A stretch of DNA of 64,000 nucleotides, from assembly GCA_023101725.1 (NCBI GenBank), contig JALJCO010007852.1, positions 310,001 through 374,000 of the forward strand, written 5' to 3'. The notes beneath the pieces were generated by a model, which did not search any database, had not been told where the DNA came from, and saw nothing but the letters and a program-made list of their open reading frames with translations. The position numbers were made by a program, and so were the translations under genes. This document shows positions 1 to 10,900 of the stretch, piece by piece. The first letter of the stretch is position 1, and the number at the start of each line of letters is the position of its first letter. Source of the DNA: Atherinomorus stipes (lineage: Eukaryota > Chordata > Actinopteri > Atheriniformes > Atherinidae).

Positions 1-176
1 TCTTGATTGGTTGTAAAAATATACACTACAGAGGTATCTGCCTGTGTAGACACATAAGACTGATGTAGATGGTACCAATCAGGAAGCCTCTTCCATTCAC
101 CCTGATACTGAAGAGAGTTTTGGCACATTTTTTGAGCGTATGCAACAAGTTTCCACAGAAGCGTGATCCTTACAAC

Positions 177-361
177 TAGGGATGTCCGATTTTATCAGCC
201 TATTGATATTATCTGCTGATACTGGCATTAAAATTTGATATAGGAAAATATCAGTATAATTTTTGTGGGCAAATATTTTAAAATAACGAAATCTCACGAG
301 ATTTTGTTCCATCAGCGTTGGTCCAGCATGTATAAAAGTCCCTGTTATCAAAAACACTAGC
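177..361 (+). mobile_element. Truncated hAT-like MITE, family J (copy J1)
   Basis: It starts TAGGGATGTCCGAT and continues with the cattaaaatttgatatagg and tccagcatgtataaaagtcc blocks also found at 30880-31440 and 51792-52405. The right half of the family is missing and the copy stops near aacactag. No 8-bp target duplication is visible. Short frames on either strand here are shared with the other copies and are not genes. Confidence 0.7.
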
Positions 362-568
362 CTAATCTAATTCTGAATCCTATTGAATTTAAATCAAAGC
401 TTGAGGGTGGAGTTGGGGAGTCAGGAGGTGTCACTTTTTTTTACCTTTTATTTATTTTTATTTGACTCTATTATGTCACCCCCTCTGATCAATTACATTC
501 TTCCAATCACATTTTCAAAACAAGATATGTATCCTACATTTGAACACAAACTAACACCAAATTAATAG

Positions 569-1491
569 GCGCATTCGGACAGAGAGGTTGTAAGAACGCA
601 GTTTCTATAACTACGCCCCCCGAGTTTAGTTATAAGAACTACCCTTCACCTTCAGTGTGCGTTCGCACGTGAGGGAGGGCCTCGTTAGGGACCATGAGTG
701 ACGCAATCGTTGCAACAGTGACAAATTTATGCCCCGGCAGATCTAATAAAAACTGAGGTTTCTCATCTCTTTTATTCAAAGCCATTATAAAAGCTAACTT
801 ACCAGCTTTCCCTCATCACGGTCATTTGTATCATGTAACGAAACAGCCCCCCCGTTGGAAAGCTGCCCTAATGTCTTGTTTACGTTTCGTTCAAGTCCGC
901 CCCGGACACTTTAGTGGACGGACCGGGGTCCGTTCACTAAAGTGGCGCAGATTGTACTGACACAATTTGCAACTATATTTGGGTTTTCCATCTCTTTAAT
1001 TCAAAGCTATTTTAAAAGCTAACTTACCAGCTTTCCCTTGTTTACCTTTTGCTGAAGTGCACCCGGAACATTAGTGGGCGGTCCGTCCACTTAAGTGTCC
1101 GGGCGGCAGCTGCAGATTCTACTGCTATACTTTACAGCTGTGTTTAGTCATTAAATTAATATGAAAATAATTGCTTTTGGATGTTTCAAAATAGTTATCA
1201 ATTTGGAGCGTGTGCCATTGTGATCGATTCAATAATGAATTGGTACACTCCTATTGTAATAATTCTTGTTGTTATTACAATCTCAGTAAACAGTTAAACA
1301 GCTGTGAGACTTTTAAAATATGGTGGGGCTGGAAGAAGCGGAGATCACGCAAGGGGCGCGGCTTGCCAGTTCCACCAATCACCAAACATCAGTTCCTATG
1401 GAACCCTGAAAAGACCCTGCCTCGGAGTAGGAGCTAAAAGGTTATAGGAACTGAGGTCCGAGGTACCTCGTGCCTATATGTCCGAAAGCGC
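569..1491. mobile_element. MITE-like element with inverted ends, family W
   Basis: The left end gcgcattcggac and the right end gtccgaaagcgc are inverted matches, and both are followed inward by sequence rich in ttataggaact-like motifs. The interior holds an imperfect direct repeat (about 740-820 and 975-1050, sharing aaaagctaacttaccagctt). It also has two copies of a gtggacggaccg-like motif. No transposase reading frame is visible. The class is unknown and a target duplication could not be fixed. Confidence 0.55.
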
Positions 1492-1664
1492 AAAAAAACG
1501 GCCCGGTTCCCGAAAAGGTTATAGGAACTTAAAAAGGTTCAGTCCAAAAGCACCTAATGAGGAATTGATTATTTGTGAATGTCTGTGGAAATCACAAAGG
1601 AATCACGTCACTCAGCAGCAGCCCAGTCAAACCCACACTGGTGCATGCGCTGTACCAGTAACGT

Positions 1665-2112
1665 TTAAGGTACTAGAGGCAGGAATATTAAAAATAACAA
1701 ACATGCATGTCCATTTTTTTTATACTAATGGGTGATGAAGCGCCACCCACGTCTCTCTCCGTTGCCTTGAACAGGCTGTGTGCTGCAAAATGCACTGCAA
1801 TTTGGTGTCTGAATTTCCTGCACTGCCCTGCGGATGTGACGTCAAATGACGCTACATCCGCAGTTTTGATACAGGAAGAAGACGGTAGCCGTAAATTTAA
1901 ACACTGTAAGCGATTGTTATGGATTCTTCTGCCGTCAGCAAACGATCCAGATCAACTGAAAGACACTAAAATGTGGAACTACGAAGAAAAAGGTTAGTAA
2001 ACATCATTATAGCTTCAGTTTGTGCACGCTCCTGTGACAGCTTGGCTCGTGGCTGCAGTTACCTGAAGCACCAGTCAGTTTCATTTCTTAATTTTGCCTC
2101 TACTCCCTTTAA
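1665..2112 (+). mobile_element. TTAA-bounded MITE, family B (copy B1)
   Basis: It is flanked by TTAA at 1665-1668 and 2109-2112. The ends are inverted repeats: taaggtactagaggcagga on the left, and tgcctctactccctttaa on the right. A second full copy is at 50119-50602. The 96-codon frame at 1707-1997 lies in the element, but the other copy carries stop codons there, so it is not treated as a gene. A palindromic CRE-type octamer TGACGTCA is at 1837-1844. TTAA duplication is typical of piggyBac and Kolobok elements; which of these moved it is inference. Confidence 0.8.
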
Positions 2113-2240
2113 ACCAGCACACATCATGCTGCGTGGCTTAATATGAACTGTGTGTTACATATTATAATGGATTTATTGTCGTATGCTTTGACAAATAGAT
2201 CAAACTTTCTGAACTTGGCTCAGTTTAGCGGTACAGCCAC

Positions 2241-2340
2241 CTTCACTTTAACATCTCCTCCATACTGCTTGTCCAATGTAATCCAAGTGTCCTGAGTGGG
2301 TAGCGTCCGTAATTTACTCCAAGCGACATCATTATAGTTT

Positions 2341-2393
<53 letters not shown>

Positions 2394-3216
2394 CATATAT
2401 ACATACAGTATATATACTATACATAGTATATTTTTATAGCCTAAACAGTACTACAGTACATCTAGCTGCCGCAAAGCGCACCGCTGTGAGTTCACGACAC
2501 TACGGAAGCTGCGGCAGACGAGATTGCACGTTTTTTTTCTCTTTCTTCCTTTCTTTTTGATCAATACCAACCCCTCTTGTGTTTGTCTGCAGCTCGTTCG
2601 CTCTCAGCACAATGTAAACAGCAAACTTCTTCTTCTACACTTGCATTATTGGCAGACTGGGTGCTGAACGCTACGGTTTCCGTGGTGTCATGAACTTGCA
2701 CTGTTTAGGCTATGGAAATATACTAAATGATGTCGTTTTCATTAAAACATGGACGATACCCACTCAGGACACTTGGATTACATTGGACGAGCAGTATGGA
2801 GAAATAATTTTTTTTGATATACTGTTGAGATCTCCGAGGGGAAATTAGGGCTCTGCATTTCACCCATCTCTGTACTGTGAGTACCAGAGAGCAGTGGGCT
2901 GCTTCTTAAAGCGCCTGGGGAGCAGTTGGTGGGGGTTGAGGACCTTGTTGCGTCGGACTTGGGTCGTCCGCACCAAAGTTTGCGGCATTACCACTAGGCT
3001 ACGCACTCCCCCTATTGCCAAGTTTCTGTGGACTTTTATGGACCTTTTTGGTTCAGTTACCGGTGAACTCCGTTATATGAAAGTTGGAGGAAAATGAAAA
3101 CCTGTCTGATCTCCGGCTGCATTTGAGATATTAAAAAAGTGCTCCAGAGTCCTGCTCAGCATGAGGGTGAGTAGAAAACGAACGCACATCATTCTGTGGG
3201 TGTACTATTCCTTTAA
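2241..3216 (+). mobile_element. TTAA foldback element, family A (copy A1)
   Basis: Left and right arms are inverted copies (cctccatactgcttgtccaa against ttggacgagcagtatgga). The right end reads tgggtgtactattcctttaa and finishes at TTAA 3213-3216. The left tip is lost near 2241 and an (AT)n tract splits the left arm. About 2815-3010 is foreign DNA resembling a fish repeat (agagcagtgggctgcttctt ... accactaggctacgc). Other copies are at 20998-21202, 27570-28369, 48746-48934, 56760-57061 and 60165-60757. Confidence 0.75.
2347..2396. repeat. (AT)n microsatellite inside A1
   Basis: About 50 bases of alternating AT followed by imperfect tacatac repeats, lying in the left arm of the foldback element. 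Confidence 0.9.
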
Positions 3217-3813
3217 AGAACTCCTTCCACTGAAAACCAGTTTAACTTGCTCCTTTTGAAATATGGAGCGTTGCCCCTGGTTACTTACACATGCTGCGCT
3301 TGCAAGTGGTGCGCTACCTCCACCGGCTGTGTTTCCTCTTCATAGAAACAATACAGAGAAAGGAGCGAATCAGGAGAAGCCTTTCGTTCCTACGTCACAT
3401 CAAAAATGGCGTATCCCACGTGGGTTCATATCCGCCCATGGGGAGGGAAGGTAACCCTCCCCTCCGCACTAGAAGTGAAGACAGCACGACTGTAGCTGCG
3501 GAGTTGAGAAGCTAATTAGCTAGCTGTTTGTTAGCATGACAGAGCAAACTTATTTGTGTGCTCTGTTACACACACAGAGCGGGGGGAGGAGCTTCCTTCA
3601 TACATTCATTGGAGGCAGCCAATCAGACGGAAATTCATGAGAAGGACCCGGAAAAGCCTCCCGTTGGACCACAAGCCTCTCTTCTAGTATACAAATACAG
3701 CTGGATACTAAGATACCAGAAGGTTTTTATAAACAGAAACGATGCAGAATGCATTTATTAATAATGGAGAACACAGAAATATTAATGAAATGACCATGAA
3801 AGTAAATCTTTAA
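3213..3813 (-). mobile_element. TTAA-bounded MITE, family D (copy D1)
   Basis: It begins at the same TTAA that ends A1 and finishes at TTAA 3810-3813. One end contains ctccttccactgaaaacc; the other, read inward on the minus strand, contains actttcatggtcatttcatt. A copy in the opposite orientation is at 48931-49542. The interior carries agctaattagct-type short palindromes and no credible coding frame. Confidence 0.75.
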
Positions 3814-3825
3814 ATATCCAAACCG

Positions 3826-4085
3826 ATGAGTTGACATGAAGGTAAACTTGACCTATTAAACTGAAAATGATGTTTTGAACCAGGCTGTAAACATGTTTAT
3901 TTCTGCTGTAAACATGTTTATTTCTGTTGTGAAGTTGGTCTTTTCTAACATGGGAGTCTATGGGGATTTGCTCTGTTTTGCAGCCAGCGCCTAGCGGATG
4001 AGGGGAGAACTACAGTTATTACGCACTTTTCCATATTTCTGCCTCACTGTTAGCCATCGGAGGTTGCCGCTTGGTCAGGTACCCT
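3826..4085 (+). repeat. Dispersed repeat, family C (copy C1)
   Basis: It shares gaaccaggctgtaaacatgt, acatgggagtctatggggat and gcagccagcgcctagcggat with 18158-18610 and, on the minus strand, 58795-59040. A 22-bp internal unit (ctgtaaacatgtttatttct) is duplicated in tandem in this copy only. It abuts D1. The element class is not known to me. Confidence 0.7.
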
Positions 4086-4109
4086 TGAAATTAGTTAATT
4101 AATTTATCT

Positions 4110-4222
4110 CCATCATTGCAGGACCTGCGATGTGACTATTGCGCACATCACATGTACATTGCAATGACGAAATATAATAGAAAAAAAATAAAAATGCTGA
4201 AACGATATATTGTGCAGCCCTA
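4110..4222. mobile_element. Right-end fragment of a hAT-type MITE
   Basis: It ends in atattgtgcagcccta, the mirror of the tagggctgcacaat type of terminus common in fish hAT MITEs. A matching left terminus was not found nearby, so this is a truncated end. Class is inferred from the terminal motif only. Confidence 0.4.
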
Positions 4223-5784
4223 CTATCTATCCATCTCAATAATACCAGCTAGTGTTATTAACAGGAATAAATAATCAAGCAAACACAAACTTGCATATTT
4301 TTTGAGCCATGTTAATAATATTAAAAACCAGTGACACATGAACTGAGTCAGACTGCTCATCTTTGCACTGTTTCATGTTCTGCTGGGAATTAGCTGGCTC
4401 CAATGTTCATGTTGTTATTTTCATATGAAACATCTTCCTTAAAATGTTGCAGATGAACCACATTCACCTCATGCAACAGCATTTCTTGACAGCAGCGCAG
4501 TCACACATTGTTATAACCAGCAGACATCTAAAAGCAAAGATCAATACACATTAGTGGGTTAAAAGACACTGCACTCAAAATACTTACGCTTTTTCAGGGG
4601 ACAAAAACATGTATATGTTTTGTAAGACGTGGTAGAGCCATTGCTGGGTGAGTGGGGCTTGAAAAGCAGAAGATTTTTGTCTTTTTTTTTTTCACACACA
4701 GATGTCTGACAGCACATGGACTGCTGCAAATAACAACAACGAACTGAATGGAATGGATTTTTCATCACAGCAGAACTAAAATGGACAAATTTGAAGAGTG
4801 TGAGAGCAGAGGTGGGAAGAGGGAGAGGCCGACGTCCCCGGTGAGAGCGGGAAATGGATTCGGATGACAAAAGTGGTTGATTTAAAAGAAAAAAAAAGCA
4901 AATAAACATGTTAGAGAGACATGGACAAAGATGGGCGTTAGAGCAGCTGGTGAAAGGAGCAGGAATCAATACACGGGCTCCAGTTAAAGCTTGGCTGGAG
5001 AGATGGTTGGACTGTAGAGAAAGGTTGTTAAAACGTTGTGGAGCTGGGAGCAGTGAGGGTTATCTGTCAATGAAATGTGTGTGTTGACTGTGTGTGTGTG
5101 TGAAGTGGGCAAGGAGATGTGGCCTATGAGGCCTCACCTCTCCAGTGAAGTGGTAAATCAGCCATCAGCCATGTGACAGGCTCAGTGGCCCCCTGCTCTG
5201 CCCAATGAGACATGACCCTCTCAGCCCTGGCCCCGCCCCCTCCTCCACGGAGCTTTGATATCCCTCCTCGCTCCACTGACCAACCGATGGGAGGGGGTGC
5301 ACCCGCAGCATTCCTCCAAACCAGCAGAATGGAACAGCTGAATATATCCCATCATGCACCAACAACAACAAAAAAGCCCACAGGAACCAGTGTGGCCTTT
5401 GGAAGAGAGGGGATGGGAGGGGTGAGGGGAGGGGAGGGAGGGAGTATTCACTCATCCCCTTCAGCCTCATAGAGCGGGTCATCAGCCCAAACCGCCAATG
5501 ACCCGATGGGATCCAGCAACTGCTTCCCGTCTGCTGGCATTAGCGTGGCCAGCGGTGAGGGTAAGCGTGCTGCGCTCTGAGGCCGACACACACTGACCTG
5601 GCCACAGCTCACTGCCCACCTCGCCGGGCGACCACAGACACAACACAGCTGTCAACAACACACAGACAAACATTCGGCAAACAAAGACACCATACTTCTC
5701 CTAAAGCCAACCCAAAACACGTGTTCATAGGTAAGATTTCACATCGTTTTCAGTGAAGCTGCTGTGGATTTGCTTTAAAGTGAA
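4223..5784. other. Unique-looking DNA without a recognised gene
   Basis: No repeat family shared with the rest of the window was seen. A 136-codon minus-strand frame at 4559-4969 has no recognisable domain. 5160-5690 is GC-rich with overlapping frames on both strands, which is expected from composition. A G-run cluster lies at 5403-5446. Confidence 0.5.
5403..5446 (+). other. G-run cluster, possible G-quadruplex
   Basis: At least six runs of three to four G separated by one to four bases, on a purine-only strand. This fits the G-quadruplex pattern of four G3+ runs with short loops. Whether it folds or acts is not shown by sequence. Confidence 0.5.
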
Positions 5785-5897
5785 GTCAGAGCTGAGCTTC
5801 TCACCTTCTGCTTCCTGAGAAAACATTTTAAAGTGACCACTTTAAAAATATTGAATGCTTACTAAATGTATTCATTTTGCAAGTAATGCTACAATGC

Positions 5898-6730
5898 TTA
5901 AAGGAGTCATCACCTGAAAATCCCACTTTTTCATGTTAAAACATGTGTATTGGGGTAGGAATTGAGAAAAAAAGTGCAAGAAATCTAAGAAAGAGAGGGT
6001 GGGTTTGTTTTTTAGCTTGATCTCTCTCTTCAACCAAGAATCGGACAGAGGGGGGGCCACCACAAGAGAAGGTGATGCGCCTCCGGCTGGGGTGGTGATG
6101 ATTTTCGTCGGGTGAGAAAGGCTGCTTAATTAGCGCTAAAAAAAAGTAGTTGATTGCCTGGGGGGGGGGAGATAAGGGGGGATGGGTGAAGTGGAGAAGG
6201 GGGGGGGGGGGGGGGGGGGAGTGTTGTAAGTGGTTTTGTTTTTCATCAGCTTCTCCGCAAGAGCGTGGGCGGAATGAAGGCGGGGGGGGGGGGGTGGTGG
6301 GGGGGGGGGGGGAAAGGGGGGGAAAAGGAGAAAAAAAAAATAAAGAGAGGAGGGGGGGGAGAAAAGTAGTGAAGATGAAAAATTAAAAAATATAAAAAAA
6401 ATAAAAGAAAAGGGAGGTGGAGAAGAGGAGGGAAAAGTAGGAAGAAAAAAAAGAAAGGTAAGTAACAAGTGTGAACATAATAAAAAAATTATTTCACTTA
6501 TTTCTTCAATCCATCAACAAACCAATAAATATTTTAATTATTTTTTTATGTTCATTATAATTCATTATTCTATTAAATCTTAAAATTTGCTACGTTCTCG
6601 TGAAGGGTAACGGAAAAAAATGAAAGTGACTAGATAAAAAAAAGAAAGAAGGAAAAAAAAGGAAAAAAAAAAAAAAAAATTATTAAATAAAAAAAATAAA
6701 AATAAAAAAAAAATGAAGGAAGTAGGTTAA
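5898..6730. mobile_element. TTAA-bounded MITE, family O (copy O1), interior degenerate
   Basis: The left end ttaaaggagtcatcacctga matches the right end of O2 at 35248 read on the minus strand. TTAA flanks are at 5898-5901 and 6727-6730. The uninterrupted paralog at about 7190-7215 (gctacaatgctaactacttta) shows the pre-insertion state. From about 6160 the element is replaced by runs of G, then A, and the right terminal repeat is unrecognisable. Confidence 0.65.
6160..6725. repeat. Degenerate poly-G then poly-A block
   Basis: Long G runs (up to 18) interleaved with A-rich stretches. It creates meaningless frames on both strands (Pro/Phe-rich one way, Gly-rich the other). See the finding on suspect low-complexity blocks. 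Confidence 0.8.
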
Positions 6731-7054
6731 TACTTTAAAGTGTTTACATCAATTGTGGCAGAAAATATACAGTAGCAGAAATATGTCTCATATTAGCATT
6801 TCCACATTAGAGCTGATTACATCTTCATGAATGTTGTATAGTTTGTCTTTTTGAGTTATTCTTATTATCTTTTATTGCTTGCTTTTATTGGTCTTGGACC
6901 TGAGTAAATTTTTTTCGTATTGTTATGTATAAATGTGAATTGCGTTTTTACTACAAAAAGTTTTTTTTTTTTTTTTTTCAAAACTAGTTAAAAACAATGG
7001 TGACTGATGTGCAGTGTGTCAGGTACAAAGACTGTAAAATATATATAAGAAATA

Positions 7055-7295
7055 AGAGCTGAGCTGCTTGAGCTCAAGACAATCTTCTGGTTCCTGAAAA
7101 AAGATTTTAAAGTAACCACATTAAAAATAAATCATTAATAATATTTAATAAAAATTTTAACTGTGTACTAAATTAATTCATTTTGCAATGAATGCTACAA
7201 TGCTAACTACTTTACAGCATCAACATCAATTGAAGCAGAAAATGTAAAGCAGCAGAAATCACCTCATATTAGCATTTCCATATTAGAGCTGATGC
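7055..7295 (+). repeat. Tandem duplication, copy 2 (empty site)
   Basis: Counterpart of 5785-6830 without the O1 insertion. It provides the empty target site for O1. Confidence 0.7.
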
Positions 7296-7300
<5 letters not shown>

Positions 7301-7350
<50 letters not shown>

Positions 7351-7354
7351 ATGT
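7301..7354. repeat. (AT)n microsatellite
   Basis: About 50 bases of alternating TA/AT at the end of duplication copy 2. Confidence 0.9.
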
Positions 7355-7377
7355 TCAGGTCAGATGATAAACTACCT

Positions 7378-7495
7378 TTCTGAAGCTCATCCATCCATCT
7401 ATCCATGATGGCATCCATCCATCCATCTATCTTTCATACAGCCTATGCCAATTCATGGTGATGGGGAAACTGGAGCCTATCCCAGTGTTGCGTTT
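7378..7495. repeat. (ATCC)n plus retroposon-tail-like sequence
   Basis: Repeated atccatcc units followed by gatggggaaactggagccta, tcccagtgttg. The combination resembles 3' ends of fish LINE/SINE retroposons. The clade cannot be assigned from this short piece. Confidence 0.4.
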
Positions 7496-8279
7496 GGACC
7501 CATGAGCTTTGCTGTTCTCCATTCTCTGCACTTAAAAAATGTAAAAATCTCTCAGCTAAAGCTGACACTGTTACAGTTTGTGAGCTTCCAGAGTTACAGG
7601 AATCATTTGGCAACTTTAGAATGAAGCATCAGACAGGATGGCACTTGCAGTGTCAGCTCCGAGTGACAGAGCTGACTGAGCTGGCAGAGCAGACGGCGTT
7701 GGTGTTTGCAGTATCTATGGCATCAGCATCAGAGTGAAGTCACCAGGGCGCAAGTCTCTGGAGGCTCAGGAGCAGGCTGCATATGTGCTACCTCCGACAC
7801 CTAATGCCACCGGCTGCATGGAGCGCAAACACTGCCTCCGCCTCGGCACTGTCCTCTGGGACACGAACACACTGTTGCACTCGCACGCATTCAGCTTGCA
7901 TCACTTCAGAGCTGAAGTAAACCAAAACCCAGCGTCAGAGAGAGACAGGGATTAAGGAATTAACTTCCACCCGCCAGGTGGAGCTGAGACTTTTCAGGGG
8001 ATTAAAAACTTGATTTAAAAGTGCAGTGCAAGAGCTTCCTGTGTGCACAGGATCTGATCTCTGACAAATAACGTTGCAGAAATAGTTAGAATTTCATGGA
8101 CATTCAGTTGTTTAAGCTGCAGAGGAAACAAACTATTTAACCCCACCAACATGATTTCTAACATATTTAAATCCTTTGTGAATTTGAGATGAGACTTTTT
8201 AATTGGAAAAGTGAATAATCAAACAGAGCTCTGTCCAGAACAGGATAATGCTGTCATTACACTAAAAAGATGAGTATGG
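7496..8279. other. Unique-looking DNA
   Basis: No recognised gene, RNA or shared repeat. The 73-codon frame at 7734-7955 has no domain I recognise. Confidence 0.4.
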
Positions 8280-8660
8280 AATGATGGGAAGGCCACAAAA
8301 AAGAGAAGAAATCTTAAAAAAAATAAAAAAACTAAAAAAAATTAGACCTCTGCAAAACACTTAATTTATTTTTTTTTTTTTTTTGGATAAAAATTATGGA
8401 ATTTTTTTTTAAAATAAATAAATTTTGAAAAAATTAAAATCCATTGAAATTTTTTTTTAAAATTTTTAAACAAAACGATTATTGAAATATAAAAAAAAAA
8501 TAAAAAAAATAATAAAAATAATAAAAATTGAGGGAGTGGGGGGGGGGAGAGGGAAAGAAAAATTAAATTTCTTAAAAAAAACAAAAAAAAAAAAAAAAAA
8601 AAAAAAGGAAAAGGAAAAAAGAAAAGGAAGGAGAAAAAAAAAAAAAAAAAAAGGAACATT
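8280..8660. repeat. Degenerate poly-A/T and G low-complexity block
   Basis: A-rich sequence with imperfect homopolymer runs and an internal G10 tract. Same character as 6160-6725 and 9770-10140. No gene content. Confidence 0.8.
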
Positions 8661-9039
8661 TGTTCGACAAATTAAACATTCAAGGTATTAATTATTACTA
8701 ATAAATCCCTTACAGTTCGGACTAAACATGCATATGTGTTCAAGGCTAATAGTTACAGTAACTGGCATGTAACAGGTCAGCTAGCTTAATAGCATAAAAA
8801 GGCACATGGTGAATGGAGGAACACTTCTGAATAAGCAAATCAGCTAAATAACATTAAAAGCTAAATAAACATCCTGTTCAGGCAGAAATACAACTAGTTC
8901 CTTCCAGTTCTTCTACTGACGCACACAGTTCACCATATTCAGCTGCTAGAAGTCTGTCCAACAGTCTTCTCTCCTCGTGCTCACTGCTGCTCAGAGGTTT
9001 TATTTCTGCTTCCTGACATCATGTGCAGCTGCACACTTC
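8661..9039. other. Unique-looking DNA
   Basis: Nothing recognised on either strand. Confidence 0.4.
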
Positions 9040-9332
9040 TACCAAAAGGGGGCACTCACGCCTCATCAACAGCCTTTCCAACATGGCCGATCTCATAATG
9101 ATAAAGATTCCTTCAAAACATTTCTGGATCCAGAAGGTGATCTAGATCACCACCTAAGTTTAATGGGTTCGTTCTTGGGCTGAGACACACGGTTGGTGCA
9201 AATTTCAGGTCAATCCGCCCAGAACTTTTCCGTAAAGTTGCTGAAAGACAGGTAAATAGAGAGACAGACAAACAGACAAACCAAAGCTACCAAAAACATT
9301 ACCTTCTTGGAGGAGGTATTAAGTGAGTAATG
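9040..9332 (+). repeat. Retroposon-like dispersed repeat
   Basis: It contains ttggtgcaaatttcaggtca, a run of agacagacaaac and the ending accttcttggaggaggtatt, motifs I associate with a widespread fish repeat. No coding portion is present. The assignment is from memory of motif style and is tentative. Confidence 0.4.
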
Positions 9333-9559
9333 TACAGTGGGGAAAAAAAAGTATTGAACACGTCAACATTTTTCTCAGAAAATATATTTCTAGTAGAGCT
9401 ATTAACATGAAATTTTCACCAGATTTCGGATGTCAACCCAAGTAATGCACACATACAAAGAAATCTAAACATTTATGTCCATAAATTAAGTTATGTGTAA
9501 TATAGTGAAACAACACAGGGAATAAGTAAAAAGCAAGTTTACTAAAATTTGTTTAATAC

Positions 9560-9725
9560 TTGTGTTTTTGTCATTTGTTGGTGATTACAGCCTTAAGACG
9601 CCTCCTGTATGGAGAAACCAGTCCAACACATTGCTCAGGTATGATTTGGGTCCATTCTTCCACACAAATGCCTTCAAATCTTCTGTGAACTCAGATCTCC
9701 AGTTCTTTCTAAAGATTTTCACTTG
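9560..9725 (-). pseudogene. Tc1-type transposase, C-terminal fragment
   Basis: Minus-strand translation gives the C-terminal signature of Tc1 transposases: VEEWTQI followed by SPYRRRLKAVI. That segment ends the catalytic domain and normally lies about 20 residues before the stop. It is out of contact with the rest of the gene because L1 is inserted upstream of it in coding order. Non-functional. Confidence 0.8.
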
Positions 9726-9732
9726 GATTCAA

Positions 9733-10180
9733 TTAAAGGTTGAATATGGAACATTTTTATTAAAAGCTATATTTTTTAAAAAAAAAACCTTCAAAAGGTG
9801 GTTTGGGGGAAAAAGAAAAAAAAAAAATATTTCAAAAAAAAAAAATATTTTATATAAAAAAAAATAAAAAATAAATTTTTATTGGTTGATAATGTAATTT
9901 TATTTACTTATAAGCAAATACAGCGCATGAGTTTCCAAATACGATCTTTGGGGAAAAAAATATTTGATAAAGAGGTTGAGGGGGAAAAGGGGAGAAGGAA
10001 AGAGAAGAAGATGGTCAGAGGCTGGAGATATTGTTATCTGTTTTGGGGGGAGAGAAGAGGAAAAGAAAAAAATAGAAAAAAAAAGAAAAATAAAAAAAAA
10101 AAAAAAAAAAATAAGAAAAAAAAAAAAAAATTAATGGGGGATGGAATGGTTTTTAATGAAGTTGAATTATAATAACTTAA
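9733..10180. mobile_element. TTAA-bounded insertion in Tc1, family L (copy L1)
   Basis: It starts ttaaaggttgaatatggaac, the same terminus as 13456, and is flanked by TTAA at 9733-9736 and 10177-10180. On both sides the sequence is Tc1, so the boundaries are set by the interrupted transposase. Most of the interior (9770-10140) is degenerate A/G low complexity and no right terminal repeat can be read. Confidence 0.65.
9770..10140. repeat. Degenerate A/G low-complexity block inside L1
   Basis: Imperfect poly-A with G runs. It replaces the expected interior of the family L element. Confidence 0.8.
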
Positions 10181-10182
10181 CT

Positions 10183-10900
10183 GGGCAATTCAAGGAGCTT
10201 TATTTTCTTTTTCTTAAACCAGGTGAGTGTTTCTTGGCTGTGTGTTGGGATGGTCGTCTTGCTGAAAGATCCAGCGTCTTTTCATCTTCAGCAGCTGCAG
10301 ATGCAGCAGATTCTGGTCCAGAATGTCTCTCTACTTTTCTCCATTCATTCCTTCTTCAATGATATGAAGTCTGCCAGTACCACATGCTGAAAAACAGCCC
10401 CCACCATGATGTTTCCACCTCCAAACTTTACTGTTGCTATAGTGATTTTGGGCTCAAATGCAGTGCCATTTCTTCCCCAAACATTGGTGTCTTATGACAT
10501 CTGAAGAGTCCGCTCTCCCATCTGACCAGACTATGTTTTCCAGAATCTCATGGGTTTGTCCAGATGTTGCGTTGCAAACTTCAAACGAGCATCAACCTGC
10601 TTTTTCTTCAGAAATGGAGTCTTGCATGGTGTGCGTGCATGAAGTCCATGGTGGTTGAGTGCATTCCTTCTTGTTTTCTCTGAAACAACTGTACCTGCTG
10701 ATTCCAGGTCTTTCTGAAGCTCTCCACGAGTGGTCCTGGAGAACCTTTCTGATTATTGTTCTGACTCCTCTGTCTGAAATCGTGCGAGGAGCACCTGGCC
10801 ATGGCTGGTTTTTGACGATGCCGTGTTCTTTCCACTTCCTGATGATGGTCCCAATGGTGCTCACTGGAACTTTCAGAAGTTTAGAAATGCACCTGAAACC
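10183..10900 (-). pseudogene. Tc1-type transposase, N-terminal and catalytic fragment
   Basis: The minus strand at about 10600-10890 encodes a bipartite helix-turn-helix: KLLKVPVSTIGTIIRKWKEH followed by PGAPRTISDRGVRTIIRKV, the paired-like DNA-binding domain of Tc1 transposases. At about 10500-10590 the frame continues with HLDKPMRFW and, after a frameshift, VWSD, which corresponds to the first catalytic aspartate region. Stops and frame changes follow to 10183. The protein would cut and join Tc1 ends in the nucleus, but this copy is dead. A shadow frame lies on the plus strand. Confidence 0.85.

Larger units (their letters stand above)
5785..6830 (+). repeat. Tandem duplication, copy 1 (interrupted by O1)
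   Basis: 5785-5897 matches 7055-7200 (agagctgagct, attcattttgcaa, tgctacaatgct) and 6731-6830 matches 7205-7295 (catattagcatttcca, ttagagctgat). Copy 1 is split by TTAA element O1. Divergence between copies is moderate, so the duplication is not recent. Confidence 0.7.

Noticed and set aside
1707..1997. 96-codon plus-strand frame as a small gene
   Set aside because: It lies wholly inside MITE B1, and copy B2 carries stops in the same place.
4559..4969. 136-codon minus-strand frame, among the longest in the window
   Set aside because: No domain, no splice-like edges, and composition of ordinary non-coding DNA.
6136..6468. 110-codon Pro/Phe-rich protein
   Set aside because: Pure product of G-homopolymer sequence on the minus strand.
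8366..8691. Phe-rich and Lys-rich frames
   Set aside because: Translation of A/T homopolymers; no coding content.
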